Positions 11,301 to 24,175 of a stretch of DNA of 64,000 bases are shown one piece after another (position 1 is the first letter of the stretch; each line of letters starts with the position of its first letter). Under the pieces are notes generated by a model. The model was given only the letters and a program-made list of their open reading frames with translations, had not been told where the DNA came from and did not search any database. The position numbers were made by a program, and so were the translations under genes. Source of the DNA: Typha latifolia (Eukaryota > Streptophyta > Magnoliopsida > Poales > Typhaceae); assembly GCA_019914945.1 (NCBI GenBank), contig CM034104.1, forward strand, positions 4,714,501 to 4,778,500, in the 5' to 3' direction.

Positions 11301-14300
11301 CAATAACTGAATAAACAAGAAAAGTAAAGTGTAAGAAAACTTGTTGGACATTACTTTAATGTTGTATCCTCCTCCATTGGTTGTTCTCTTTGGCTTATGG
11401 GCTTTGTCTAAAGAAACTGCTCCCTTTACTGCTAAAATCTACCTGGGTTGGGAAGATTGTTATCTTGAGCAATGTAACTCTTTTTGGGCTTTGACATCTC
11501 TAAATCTTTTTGTAATAGCGGTGATTAATTGAGAACAATTTTCTTTAAACAAACTAATACCAACCATGGTCAAAGTTTGCTTAGATGGCCTTGTTCACAT
11601 TAGGAATAGAGGTGAAATAGGATTAACAAATATGAATTATTATTACAAAATGAGAGATTTATTCTAGGAATAACTATTCCCGTGTTTACTTATATTATAG
11701 AATAATGGTGTAATAATTATGTTTGATATGATATAAAGTGAAGGTAAAGAAGAAAAAATTATTGAAGTATACTTCAATTTTATTTAAAGTAGATTGATAG
11801 AATAGATGATAAATAAAATAAAATATTTTATGTATGTAATGCATGCAATACACATATAGGGTGCAATTATGCAACGCTATATTTACGTGTACAGTGCAGT
11901 TAGCTTGGTATGCACAGCTAGGTTGATAGGTGTGCAACACACATGTAAGACGGTATTTTATGCAATGCTATATTTACATATACAATGTAGTTAGCTCGGT
12001 ATGCACAGCTAGGCAAATAGATATGCAATACACATGCAGGGTGATATTTATGGAATGTTATATTTATGTATGCAATGCAGTTAACTCGGTATACATAGCT
12101 AGGTCGATAGTAATGCAATACACATGTAGGGCAGTACTTATGCAATGTTATATTCACATATGCAATGTAGTTAGCTCAGTATGCACAGCTAGGCCGATAG
12201 GTATGCAATACACATGTAGGGATCTACTTATGCAATGCTATAGTATTTTTCATACTATACAAATATTATTATATTTTATAGTCGAAAAGAACAAAATCTC
12301 ATTCTACTTGGAAAATATATTTTTTTAGTTTAGCTTAAAACATGATATTATTAACAGTATTATATTACTTTTTTCCCAAATTTCCTATTTTATTATTTAA
12401 AGAAAGATTTAATTAGGTTAATATATTGTTTAAATAGTAAATATATTATTTTATCTATGAGTAAATATCTAATTTGATAAAATATTAGTTTATTAATGTT
12501 ATATTTTTTATGTTATTAGTATATATAATTAATTATAAGATAATTTATAAAAATATTATATCAATTAAATACTATATTGTGTATATACAATTAAAATAAT
12601 ATTTAATAATAATACTTTTAAATTGTGCTTATTGTAAGAAATATTAAATTATTGGCATTTATATTTTTTAAGTTGAATTTTATTTATTTAGTGTAAAATA
12701 AAAAAAAATGATGAAAGGAGAGAGTAGAGAAGAGTGATAAATTATGATAAGATATTTGTCTTCACTTTAGAAACCCAACGACAACCTTGCGAGGTGATAA
12801 ACAAGTCGGAATGGGCTTTGTTATGATCCAACAAAGATAAAAAAAAATAAAGAAAGAAGATTGAGACTGCCCCACCCACTTGTGAAGCTAATTCATCGTT
12901 GACTTTTTGACTTTTTGCGCTTGTGCCCTCTTAATTTGATGGAAAGATCGGACACCACTCTTTTATATACAAGTGCCCCTACTGAAAGAGAGGAGAGATG
13001 AGTAATGAATTATGATAAGATGTTTAAAAAAGATAAGAAATAATTGATAAATTATAATAAGATATTTAAGAGAAGTTGTAGTCAAATTAAGGGTAAATTG
13101 GTAATTGGTTTAATGTGTGGTATAATATGTAATTTTGATGAATAGTGTTTATATTTTTTAATATGGCTATTTTGATATTTAGTTGTTATTCTAGAATAAA
13201 ATGTTACATTCTAGAATAAAAGTTTTTATTAATCCTGAAACGAACGGGGGCTTAGGCTCCACTTAGGTCCAACTAGGTATTTATCTCAATATCTTTATTA
13301 TATTTTGCTATAAAAGAGAACTTAGGACTTGAAACTCGTTTTGATGTTGCCAGATTGGTGGATTCTAATGGATTTATGTTCTTATAATATTTTACCTTTT
13401 TGGTTTAGGTTCGGTTTAGCTCAAGTTGCGCCAAGCTCGAGCCGAGCCAGAAGCGATTTTAAACTTGAAATGAGCCTATTTTTAAACTGAGCCAGATTGA
13501 GTCAGACAAGAACCGACCTCAAGCCTGAAAGGAGCCCATTTTTAAGTCAAACTCAAGCCGAGCCATTAAAGCTTGAAATTTAAGATTTACCTATAAACTA
13601 TAAAAATAATACACCTCTAATACATAAAAGTAGTATTAAATTATCAAAATAACAATATATATCACACCAAGTTCAATTTTTAATATAGAACTATATATCA
13701 AAATTTGGTTTAAAGCAAGTCCAAATTTTGACACCCAAATTGGAAGTTTTATCACTCGCTAAATATTACAATAAAAGTTATTTGTCACTTGCTAAATATT
13801 ACAATAAAAATTACTTGTCACCTACTCTTAGCACCAAATGGAAGAGCATAGTGCATTATCCCCAGTGTTGCAGAACTTGAACCCACCTGGCTAAGGACTA
13901 AACACGTGGCAATAGTCAGAAAGTTTAGAAGATCATTTGAAATGTTATAGTTAAGAACATTATTTGGATTTAAAAGAAAGCATTAAAACATAACATATAA
14001 AGAGAATTTTGACTGGAAGGGTACTCTACTAAGTTCAAGAAGTTATAATATAATCCACATCAATTAGAAAGATATAAACAATGTGAAATACCAGTCATTC
14101 AAATTACAAACATTATCTTAAGATGTTGTATCATCATCCAACTACTATTCACGTCCAACAGTTTTTAGGTATAAAAAAGAAGGTAGAAAGAGTTTTCAGG
14201 TCTTATTGTGAGTAGCTTATATAAACTATAATAGAGAGATATAGCTAGTAAAAATCAAATTGAGTAAAGGTGAAAGACTGTCATCCCTCTTACAAACCAA

Positions 14301-16689
14301 GTTGCTACAAAAGTATATAATATAAGAAAGCTAGAAACAAGTGATCCAATAATAACTGTCCACAATTGGCATCTGTATGCATCCATAGTTTTCTTAAGGT
14401 GCAACCCAACAGAAGGCGAAGACAATTGGGTGTTTAAATTTCTAATCATCTTGAATTTTATGGTCTCTTTCTACAATAAAGTGACAATCTGTTTATAGGT
14501 CATTTTTAGAAGATGCAGCATATTTCAGATATATGAAATGTTCTTGCATGTAGATTATTATTAGATAATTTGTTCGTATACTGAGTTGTCAGTTAGATAA
14601 GGAATCTAATAACAAATAATTCACCTGATTTATCTACTGGTATTTTGGAGTGCCTTGGAGTTGATATCTTTGTGATCATGATCTCTATAAGATCATTCAA
14701 CATCCATCTTTATGCCAAGATATAGAGCTATCAGATTAAATAGCTAAATTTACCTATATTTTACTGGTATTTTAACCCACTGTAGGGCAATGATTGACTT
14801 ATCACATATTTTTGCATAACATAAGAATTAACAAGTTAGATATCCATTTGATGAGATTTAAACACCATCTTGCTTTTGAAAAATGAAAATTGAGCGGCAT
14901 CTGTTGAGTTTGGAGATAGTAGGAGACATTTATACAATACTTTCCATTTATACAATTAAAACTTGTGGAATTTTCTCTAAGAATCTTTCACAACTATATT
15001 AAAGTATAATGAATTTTTGGATGACTATTTTTATGTTTCTACATTACATGAAATGGTATTATCAAAACATTGGCGGGAAGATTGGATTTGATTAGTCTGT
15101 TCCTAACATGCATTTTGTCAAGTATTGCTCGTAATCATCGCCATGTTTTATATAACAGATTGCAGCTCAAAGTATTTCATCAGTAAGAGAAGCTAGGTTA
15201 GGAAAAAAAGGTCGGCGTGGGGCAGAAACTGTTACAAATAGGTCAGTGTATTCTGGTGATGGCATTATATAAGTCTTTCTCCTTTAATCAAGAATATGCT
15301 ATGATACATACCTATTACGGTATTCTGATGGTTTGAGTTTCATTTCTTGTGTTGTTTCCAATTAGTGAAATGAAGGTGAATAATTTTTTGTTATGCAGTA
15401 AAGCAGGCAACAGTGCCTTGGACTTGGTAAAGTATTTTGGCAGCAAAGGAAGTGTCATTCGGTAAGATTTTACTCTCAAATGTCTTCTAGTAATTCAAGG
15501 TCTGTGTACACATCATGAAACTGAAATTAGTAGTTCTTTCTCCCTGCAAAAGAATGTAATCAGAGAAAAAGGGAATAATCTAACCTAGATGACACTAAGG
15601 CAACTATTGCATGAGGAAAGCAATGTTATTAGGCCAAAGTTATTATAAATTATAATGAATGTTGTGCCACAACTCTTTCAGATCAAGTTTTGTTTGGGGA
15701 TGTGTATAGCTGGATTTTGTTGTGGGATGTTCCATTATCCTGGATCCAGGAGACTTAGTTTTGGGACAGGGTAATAAAAGTAATACCATTACAGGTACTA
15801 CTACAATCGTCATCAATTCAATCACCTCTTTGAGGCCAAAATGCAGGATTCTTCAAGGACAAGGCAGTTCCACCATTTGGAGGACCTAATAAGGCTAATA
15901 ATGTCCTTCAATTCTTGAAGAAATAAATCTGTTAATTTTTTTTTCCGAGCAAACACAGAAAATGTTTGGAGGAATCCATCTGGTATTCCTCAGTTATCAA
16001 GATAGAAACTAAATTTGTTTATGATAGGACTACTGCAGAGTGGCCTAATACACTATTATCTCCATAATTGTACAAAATCACAAGTAGGTCTGTGCCAAAA
16101 AACAAACTCCGGTTATCTTCTTGCATATGAAAGATTTTATTTTTATTATCTGGCATATCTCTAAATATATTTTGTTACAACTCAGGAAAAGGAAGGAGTG
16201 GTACTTGTATGAGCCCATTGTTGATATTTTATCAAATGAGGAAGTTGGGGCTCTTGATGCAAGAGAAGAGCTGAATGCTCGGTAAGTATACTGACTTTGG
16301 TTGCATTATAGTTCTGCATGTGTAGAAATGGTAGACTTAGAACTAGGACTTCAGCATCCAAGTTAACATTGTGCATTAGGAGTGAGTTTAACATCGCAAG
16401 CATTCCTTATAAGAGCCATAGAGTGGCAAAATCTCATTTCTTTTGATGTTCGAAGTTATTATGTGTTTACATGGGCTAACACCAGCTTTAAGCAATTCTT
16501 TCTCTTCTTTTCTTATCCCATGGCATGCCCAGTCCTCTTCCTTATGCAGTCTCTAAACTATATAGAGATTCAAGGAAAATGCAGAAAAGAAAATGTTAAT
16601 CCAGTATCTTGTTGGTAAAATGAATCCAACGCGCCATAACTTGTCTTGCTTTCTGCAGGTTGAAGAGAAAGTTAGATGAGAAAGAATAA
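8342..16689 (+). CDS. BSH: BSH, SNF5/SMARCB1-type subunit of SWI/SNF chromatin remodellers, 5' end missing
   Basis: Nine exons join in phase to 202 residues plus stop: 8342-8436, 8938-9009, 9133-9180, 9629-9712, 10498-10536, 15159-15241, 15399-15461, 16186-16281 and 16659-16689. All introns are GT-AG. The product holds the end of the first SNF5 repeat (KRTVKDLKLPPTF), the complete second repeat (RVNNTVVRDQFLW, SDPEEFARTLCKDL, REQLYE) and the basic GKKGRRG linker, and closes with KRKLDEKE. This matches plant BSH (about 240 residues). SNF5 is a core, DNA- and nucleosome-binding, non-catalytic subunit of nuclear SWI/SNF complexes. The first exon here begins mid-codon, so ~40 N-terminal residues are absent and probably lie in the N gap. 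The 4.6-kb fifth intron (10537-15158) carries a minisatellite. The 3' UTR runs to roughly 17.1 kb and faces the PPR gene. Confidence 0.95.
11821..12241 (+). repeat. 90-bp minisatellite, about 4.5 copies, in BSH intron
   Basis: The anchor GCAATACACAT recurs near 11845, 11934, 12024, 12114 and 12204, a period of 89-90 bp. A second anchor (GTATGCACAGCTAGG-like) keeps the same spacing. Copies differ by scattered substitutions. Because 90 is a multiple of three, much of the array is open on both strands and encodes a repeating ~30-residue pattern; I take this as a by-product, not a gene. Confidence 0.9.
12300..15100. other. Rest of the large BSH intron
   Basis: Very AT-rich, with homopolymer and TA-rich tracts. 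A block near 13400-13600 has repeated GAGCC/AGCCGAGCC motifs, resembling the decayed GC-rich hAT-type remnants seen elsewhere. No exon-like or coding sequence is recognised. Confidence 0.5.
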
Positions 16690-17295
16690 AGCTTCCAGGC
16701 ATGCTTTCCCAGGGCGGAAATGCACCTATTACCTTGGCATCTGCACCAAAAGGCTATGCTTCACATACACATCTGAATATCCGGCTCTGCTGATGTGAAT
16801 CTTTACTGTCAATGTGATGAAAGTTGTTGCCTGCTGCCCAGGCAAATTAGTTTATGAAAAGGCTAACAGCATTTAATTAATTTAGTTTAGGTGGATACTT
16901 GACTAAAGAAAAATAGCTCCTTGTAATCAAGTATAAACAGTACAATGTTCACCGCTCAGCAGTTGCCAAAATGGATGGCTGTATTTGAGAATCAGCACCT
17001 TTGTTGTGCTGGCAAAGCTATATATAATCCAGAATATGAGGCAGGCGTTGCCAATTGCCATTCATTTTAGAGGACAACTTGATATTATCTTGTGATCCTG
17101 AAGCTTCTTAAGTTTTTCCTTTCCTCTGTCATATAAAGATGCAAGCACAAAATGAAATTTAGTCTTTACTGCTGATGTTGGTGTTAGCGACAACATCCTT
17201 ATTGTTGATAGTGGTGATGCTTATGATAGACTGTAAATATTCACTTCGATATAGGATGTCAAATATCCTAGTCGAATTAGTACTTGATCATCATT

Positions 17296-19377
17296 TCACC
17301 AGTAGTCTCCACATGAACATAATCCACCAGCAAAGTGATGAAAGCGGTTCGTATCTCTTAGAACAATCTCTCGGCCAATGATCCCAGAAATGATCTTCAT
17401 TACTGTGTGGCAATCTCCACAGGTTCTCAGGTTCTTCTTGATGCAAATGGGTGCACTAACAGGCAAACTAATAAGCCCAAATGCCAGAGCAAGCCTCTCA
17501 CTATGGCACCACAAGTTCTGCTCCTTGTACTCCCCCATATCATTCACCGCACACCGGGCATCGGCAACGTACCCTTTCTCCCTCACCAGCTCCTCTAGCT
17601 TCCTCAACATGGCATAGATCTTCTCGCTCTCCCGGTGGGACCTATCATGCACGGTGAACACATGCGTCGTGCTTCCAATATCAATCCAGCTGCACCCAGT
17701 CTCTTTTTTCACCCCATTTGAGCTCATCAATCTCCTCACCTCCTTAGCTTCCTCCAGCCTTCCATAGGATGCATACATGTTTGACAGCAGCACATAGTTT
17801 CCAGGGTTATCAGGCTCCATCTCAAATAGCTTTTGAGCAACCACTTTTCCTAGTTCTAAGTCTTCACAGTTCCTGCAAGCTCCAAGCAGAGCCCCCCACA
17901 CTGATGCATCTGGCTCAACCGGCATTGTGTCGATGAACTGCTTTGCGTCATCTAGGCAGCCAGCACGACCGAGCATATCAACCACGCAGGCATAATGCTC
18001 GTTCCCTGGTGCCAACCTATGAGTCTGAGACATTGAATTTAAGTACTTGAGCCCTTCTTCTACTAGCCCATTATGACTACAAGCTGAAAGGACGCAAACA
18101 AATGTAATGTAATCTGGCTCAATTTCTCTTTCAAGCATTTCATTGAACAATGCTATAACGCGGCTGCCGTGGCCATGCTGCTGAAAAGCAGCGATCATGG
18201 CAGTCCACGACACAATGTTGAGGTGGTTCTTTGTCTCCTCAAATGCTCGGTATGCATCAAGTAAGGTTCCACATTTGGCATACATAGTAATAAGCGAGCT
18301 CCCAACGCAACGGTTAGCTGCAAACCCAGATTTTACTATCAAAGCGTGAATTGTCGCCCCTTGAGCCCATACAGCGATGCCCACCAATGCATGAAGCACT
18401 GTCGAAAATGACGCCTCATCGGGAAGAATTCCCTCCCTCATCACTGATCTGAAACAGCTGCAAGCTTCTCCAAATTGGTCGTTATGGACCCAACCCATCA
18501 TTAAGATGTTCCAAGCCACAACATCTCTATCAGTCTCAGGATCGAACATCTCCACGGCATTGCTGAAGCAACCACATTTGCTATACATGTCTACGAGCGA
18601 GTTCTTGACGTAAACCAACTTCTCCAACCCAAGCTTCAGAACATGCGCATGCAAGCTTTGGCCGAATCCCAATTCCCCAGCATTAGCGCAAGCGCTCAAG
18701 GTACTCGAAAAGCTCACTTGGTCCGGCGCCAGAGAGCAATCCCTTACCAACTCTTGAAAAGTGAAGATGGCGTTTCTATACAGCTTATTTCGTACGTAGC
18801 CCACCATGAGCGCGTTCCAAGAGACGAGGTTTCTCTGAGGCATTTCGTCGAACACCTTCCTCGACGCCGCCATGTCGCCGCACTTGGCGTACATGTCGGC
18901 AATGGCGCTGGCCACGAAGACACTCGACTCGGCGCCGTGTTTAAAACCGAGCGCGTGGACTTGCGAGCCGTGGGTTCGTACGCCAGTCTGTGCGCAGGCA
19001 TGGAATGCGGCGGAGAAGGTGTGGGGATTTGGGCTAAGCGTTGAGGTCTTCTTCAGCTGGGAGAAGAGGGAGAAGGCTTCAAATGGGTGGCGGTATTGGG
19101 TCAAGTGGGCGATTAGAGAAGTCCAGGTCACGACGTTGGTATACTTTCTGGCGCAGTTGAAGGTGAGAATGGCTTGGGTCAATTGGCCAGACTTGGCGTA
19201 GAGGTTGATGAGTTGGGTGAGGAGGAGGGGGTTGGAGAGGTTGCGGGTGGTGATGAGTTGGGTGTGGATTTGGGTGGGGTGGTTTGGGTTTGGATTTGGG
19301 GTTTGGATGGTGGCGGCGGTGAGGAGGGTGGCGAGGTACGTAGCTTGGGTAGTGGTGGGTTTGGGTGGTAATCTCAT
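17296..19377 (-). CDS. PLS-class pentatricopeptide repeat protein with E and DYW domains
   Basis: A single uninterrupted exon encodes 693 residues. The order is a Pro/Thr-rich N-terminus, a run of P, L and S type PPR motifs (typical VFVASAIADMYAKCGD, RNLVSWNALMVGY and DYITFVCVLSACSHNGL units), an E/E+ region containing ETGCSW, and a terminal DYW cytidine-deaminase-like domain. That domain shows the zinc-binding HSE (from residue 625), CGDC (653-656) and the canonical CSCGDYW end. Such proteins bind organelle transcripts one nucleotide per repeat and specify C-to-U editing in mitochondria or plastids. The target RNA cannot be assigned here, nor can I name the orthologue. The usual Pro in the PG box (EPGCSW) is Thr. 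Intron-free structure is typical of the family. It converges on BSH with about 600 bp between stop codons. Confidence 0.96.
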   Translation of the reverse strand: MRLPPKPTTTQATYLATLLTAATIQTPNPNPNHPTQIHTQLITTRNLSNPLLLTQLINLYAKSGQLTQAILTFNCARKYTNVVTWTSLIAHLTQYRHPFEAFSLFSQLKKTSTLSPNPHTFSAAFHACAQTGVRTHGSQVHALGFKHGAESSVFVASAIADMYAKCGDMAASRKVFDEMPQRNLVSWNALMVGYVRNKLYRNAIFTFQELVRDCSLAPDQVSFSSTLSACANAGELGFGQSLHAHVLKLGLEKLVYVKNSLVDMYSKCGCFSNAVEMFDPETDRDVVAWNILMMGWVHNDQFGEACSCFRSVMREGILPDEASFSTVLHALVGIAVWAQGATIHALIVKSGFAANRCVGSSLITMYAKCGTLLDAYRAFEETKNHLNIVSWTAMIAAFQQHGHGSRVIALFNEMLEREIEPDYITFVCVLSACSHNGLVEEGLKYLNSMSQTHRLAPGNEHYACVVDMLGRAGCLDDAKQFIDTMPVEPDASVWGALLGACRNCEDLELGKVVAQKLFEMEPDNPGNYVLLSNMYASYGRLEEAKEVRRLMSSNGVKKETGCSWIDIGSTTHVFTVHDRSHRESEKIYAMLRKLEELVREKGYVADARCAVNDMGEYKEQNLWCHSERLALAFGLISLPVSAPICIKKNLRTCGDCHTVMKIISGIIGREIVLRDTNRFHHFAGGLCSCGDYW

Positions 19378-19417
19378 AGGATTTGGAGAGGGTTAAGGGT
19401 GAGATTGGAACTCTCAT

Positions 19418-19492
<75 letters not shown>
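19418..19492. repeat. (AT)n-(AG)n microsatellite in PPR 5' flank
   Basis: About nine AT units followed by roughly 28 AG units, ending about 40 bp upstream of the PPR start codon. On the PPR sense strand this is a CT-rich tract in the leader or core promoter, a common feature of plant 5' UTRs. It is likely length-polymorphic. Confidence 0.95.
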
Positions 19493-19493
<1 letters not shown>

Positions 19494-19499
19494 ACATGA

Positions 19500-22400
19500 T
19501 TTGGTAATTTAAGTTTTGGATATTGGTAATTTGGTATCTAAAGTTAACAATGCCTTCAGGGGTAGTGCTGGAATAAAGCAAAGTCCCTCCCTATAATAAG
19601 AATAATTAGATTGGATAATTTAGTTAATCTTTTATGTTAAAATGGGTCACAGTGGGCTAATAACTATAGTTACAACAAATTATCAGATACATATTGATCT
19701 ATGGTTCCATCTCTTACATATAACAAGGGGATAATTATACTTAAGACCATATAAAGTCTAAATTATTAGATATTTTCAAATGCACCTCCTCATTTATGTT
19801 TTAGTACATATTGACCTACTAAACTAATAAAAAAAATTATCACCTCTCTAATGGTATTAACAAAGAAAATATCAAATTACGAATTTTATTCTCAACTTTT
19901 CTCTATTTTTCCCCTATAAAATGGAGCGATATGGCCTAAATTGATCATGTGATACTCACATATTAATTTTAACAGAAAAATCTAATGTATAACCAATGAT
20001 AAAAGACATTTCAAAGGTCTTTCCATTATTAAGGATTCAGTGTCATAAAAACTAAATAAGGGGGTTTATGTGAAAATAGACAATTGTTTAGGAGTATTGA
20101 TATAATTATCACTATAATAAAATTAAAAATATAAAAATAAATATAGAAAAATAAAATAATAAAATTATTTATGATATAATAATTAATGAGTTCAACAAAA
20201 AAATATATGAATATATTAGGAAAAGTTTTATTATTTTAAAATCTATAAGCTAAATTCTCATAGAGTCTGATATCATAGGATGAATATAGAGATACCAATA
20301 TTAAGGGTGTATTTGTTTGCTAGAAAATTGAGTTCAATAAATTGACTGACTTTAATAAAATAACACTCTTCTTTTAAGAAAGGAAATTAAAAATAAGAAG
20401 TGAAGTTATTTTGATAAACAAGAAAATCACTTGTTTGATATATTTTCTGTGACAAAATATCAAAATGAGTACTTTTTTACCCCACTTCTACTAATCAAAC
20501 ACCTCCTAATGGTGAGATTTTGAACTCTCATCCTAGTGAGTTTTACCCTTGGAGCTAATGTTAGGATACTCCCAAGGACCTACTAACTTAGATAAATATC
20601 TAATTTGGGCTATGGTAAATTTCAAATTATCCTAAAATTAAATTACTTTCCTAAACTTTCATTATATCACTTCACCCCTATGTAGTTTAGAGTAATATAA
20701 AATAGTAAACTTCTTCATCCAAACTTAACAAAGAAAATATAAATTATCATAATACCCCTATAATATTAATACTCTCATTATTTTAGTAAATATAAATCTT
20801 TTACTTATATTTTAGAAATGGTTAAAACTTTTCATTTTATGATTGTATGAAGTATATAGTTAGATAATTACTAAAATTTGAGGCCTTTAATTTTATATTG
20901 GAGAAGATATTTTTTAAGAAAGTTCGTAAACCGGTTATACTATTAGCTTCAAACAATCGAATATAACTTGAACACAAGAAAAAAAAAGGGGGGGGGGAGG
21001 CAAGATAAAGTGATTACTCTAGACATGCCCCATGCTTGGCTAACAGACCAAATTATAAAATATCAAATACAAGCACTCCGACATGATAAGAGATATAACG
21101 GGTAGGATGGCAGCCTAGAAGCAAACCTCCCGTTTGGCAGTAGAACTAGAAATCGGAACAACAAAAATCTTAAAAGAAGTTCAATAATGGAGCTAGAAAG
21201 GTAAGAATATCATAACGGACGCAATCAACACATATGATGAGACTATTAAAAGACCTAACACGCATAGCATACCTACAAAATCAAGCAAAGAACTAAAATA
21301 AAAACAAAACTAAAATGGTTCCTACGAAGTGGGGAATACAATGAAGGAGGGAGGGAGTTGATCTAATATTTATATCTACGTACAACACACACAATCATTA
21401 TCACATACATATACACATATAAATAAAATGGAGGGAGAAAGTCTAAGGTAGTAGAGCAATCTTGCATCGGAGCAAAACCAAAGGCAAAGTAATGGAGTTA
21501 GAGCTTGGAGGCTAAGCCACAATAAGCAACCTCAAGGACGGTAAGGCATAGGGAAATAATAGCAACTAAGCCAACGTAGAGGAAGGGAGGAAGATAGCGG
21601 ATCATAAGCCAAGGCATAAGAGACAAAGCATGATTTGAGGCTAAGGCAAGTATCACACTTAGTGCAAGGGTATAGAAACATAATAGAATGGCTAGACGGG
21701 ACAATATGGAGAGGATAATGGTGAGATAGGAGGATCCAAGATTGTGAGGAGGGCGCTGATGAAGGAGGAGGTCATATAAAGGGCAACAGTGAGGTGAAAG
21801 ATGAATGTTAACAGAGAGTGAGTGAAAGAGAGAGAGAGAGTCTTAAGGGAGCTATAAAGTGGACGATGGTGAGGGTGGATGGGGAACAATGAAGCCAGGG
21901 AAGGAAGGAGGACGAACAAGATAAAGAGAAAAAAGTAAAAAAGAAAAAAAATCTCTAAGGATGGGGAATGGAAGAGTTACTAATGGTGGCGAGGAAGCAC
22001 ATGTAGATGAGGAGAAAATCACTAACCCAATAGAGTGATTTAGTAGGGCTAGCTTGTTATTTGTAAATATAACACTTTTTAAAAACTAATTTATATAGAA
22101 TAAGATAAAAGATGTTGAAAGTATATTTTAATTATTTTTATATCAATAACCAGTTGATTGTAGCCAAACTGGTTGGTACAATTGAGATGGATGATGAATA
22201 GGAAACGAGCAACGTAGCATTAACTAAGATGGTTTTGGATATATTCAAAAATTAAATGAGATCTCATAGTGGACTAGTATGGATGACTAGTCCTACAGAC
22301 AGAGAAAGACCCCCAACTAATCTATTTAAAGAACCCTCTCTCAACAAATAATAAATAAATCACACTTAAGTTTTTCTTAATGAAAGAGGGAGTTTTAATT

Positions 22401-22600
22401 CCATTGAATAAAAAGTACATATTAAAGGCCATTCCAGAAACGCCTGTAGATCTCTGTATCAAAGCCGTATACAAGAAGGAAACGTCCAACCAATCAAGAC
22501 ACCTCATAACCAGAGCTTGACACGGCTCTCTTGCAACATTAGCGAAGTTTTCTTCCTGTTAGGAATCGCCATCACAGCTAGCATGCAAATAGACTTTATT
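19500..22600. other. Intergenic spacer
   Basis: AT-rich spacer. The stretch 20960-22040 is less AT-rich and, on the minus strand, contains short hydrophobic open segments (for example 21498-21704) interrupted by stops. I recognise no family in it. Elsewhere I see only simple-sequence runs. Confidence 0.5.
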
Positions 22601-22627
22601 TTCTCGAGCTTATCCATTAATTATTCG

Positions 22628-22748
22628 TTGACAAGTCAACGTCACACGTGGCACTTACTTATCCTTCCCACGACGCCCCCCCCCCCCGTGATGATGCGAA
22701 GCACGTACACTGACAGTTGACTCTTTGCGTATGGAGTCAACTTTTGAC
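22628..22748. promoter_or_regulatory. Cluster of W-box cores with a G-box
   Basis: Five TTGAC cores on either strand fall at 22628-22632, 22635-22639, 22717-22721, 22736-22740 and 22744-22748. They are arranged as inverted pairs (GTTGACAAGTCAAC, and GTTGACTC...GAGTCAAC). A CACGTG G-box sits at 22645-22650. W-boxes are WRKY-factor sites. No coding sequence starts nearby; the closest plus-strand gene is RCI2, about 1.4 kb downstream. Confidence 0.45.
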
Positions 22749-23715
22749 TGGATAAGCTTGAAAGTATTTTAGGATAAATTATAAATTAACTTGTCTTAAC
22801 AGAACCATCAAATTATTATAAATATTATTAATTATTACATTATTTGAGCAACTAAAAATTTTCTGAGAGACAGAAACTAGAGGACAGAAAAGGAAGAAAG
22901 GCAAACGTTATTTTAAGTTTGAGGAATGAGATATGGTGAGTAAATTTAATGCATATATATTTTGATAGGAAAAAGATTTCTAAGAATTTTTTAAAGAATT
23001 TTGATTTTATTTCGGTTAAGTTTAGATGAAAAATATAACAGTTTCAAATTAATTAAGATCAAAAGATGGAGAGGCAAAATAATACAAATTAGAGTTTACG
23101 AGGTAGTTTAATTTTAGGATATTTACAAATCACGCTCTATATTTTAACTATTTTATGATTCATAATCGTCTTTGAGGATTTTATAATTTGATATTTTTTT
23201 TCATATAATTCTCATTTAACATCCTGACGTTATTTTAACTAACTAATATCGACCATATTACTGAAATACCTTCACCATTCCCTCTTATTTCATATATTCC
23301 TCTACCATCTTCCTTACCTACCTCCTCCACTATCGTTATTTTCATCACTGCCACCATCTTTTCTCATCTTCCCCTCCCTCCCTTCCTCGCTCCTTCTCCT
23401 CCTCCTCTTCTTCTTCTTTAGAAAGAGAAAAAAAGGGTGAAGAAGACAAAGAATAATTTATGTATTTATAAATTATTTTATATATTATAATAAAATATTT
23501 TTTTTAAGTGCTAACTAAGTTAACTAAAGGTGTTAAATAAGAATTATATGAGAAAATGAGGGACGAATTATAAAATCCTTAAATACGGATGTGAGTTACA
23601 AAATAGATAAAATATAGGGTGTAATTTATAAAAATCACTTTAATTTCAGAATTTATAATTTATCTGTACAGGAGTAATTCGTAAAAATTCATCAGGCAGT
23701 GCCGCAACTCTGTTG

Positions 23716-24019
23716 GCCGACATCGTCTAGCGCGGGGGCCGGGGCCCAGCAGGCCACGTGGTACTATTGCGATCGCAAAGTTAAAAGAGTCCAGCTCAAG
23801 ATTCTAACCAATCACAGAACACCCATAAGAGCCAACCAACTCGTGCCACATGTGGAGAAAGGCCAGCTGTCAGCGTAAAACAGAAGTAAGAGAGACAGGA
23901 ATCAAAATCCGCGTGCTATCTTAGCAACCCGAAGAATCGACACAGCTGATACGTGTCGTCATCTCAAGGGGATAATTACATTGTCATCACGCGCCATGCA
24001 CGAGCTACTCCTCTATAAA
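23716..24019 (+). promoter_or_regulatory. RCI2 promoter: DRE/CRT, two ABREs and TATA box
   Basis: GCCGACAT at 23716-23723 fits the DRE/CRT consensus bound by CBF/DREB factors. CACGTG at 23755-23760 (within CCACGTGG) and ACGTGTC at 23951-23957 are ABRE cores for ABA-responsive bZIPs. TATAAA at 24014-24019 is well placed for a start near 24045-24060, followed by a CT-rich leader before the ATG at 24176. The combination predicts cold, drought and ABA induction, as known for RCI2/LTI6 genes. Confidence 0.65.
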
Positions 24020-24175
24020 GAGAGAAGAGTGAAGAGAGAAGAGAGAAGCTTCTCTACTCAATTATTCTTCTCTCTTTACCATCTCTCTCCTTTGTCTTCT
24101 CTCTCCCTCTCTCTTTCTCCTTATTCTCAAGTGAATTTTATTTAAGTTAGAAGAGAAAAACTAAGTGAAAGAGTA

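Noticed and set aside
11918..12328. Overlapping open frames on both strands encoding a repeated Cys/Tyr-rich peptide
   Set aside because: They result from the 90-bp (multiple of three) minisatellite within a BSH intron, not from coding selection.
18643..19396. Several open frames antisense to or shifted within the PPR gene
   Set aside because: They are shadows of the GC-richer PPR coding region; only the 693-residue frame has domain content.
21498..21919. Hydrophobic minus-strand segments resembling a membrane protein
   Set aside because: The two segments are in different frames with stops between them, there are no splice signals joining them, and no family is recognised.
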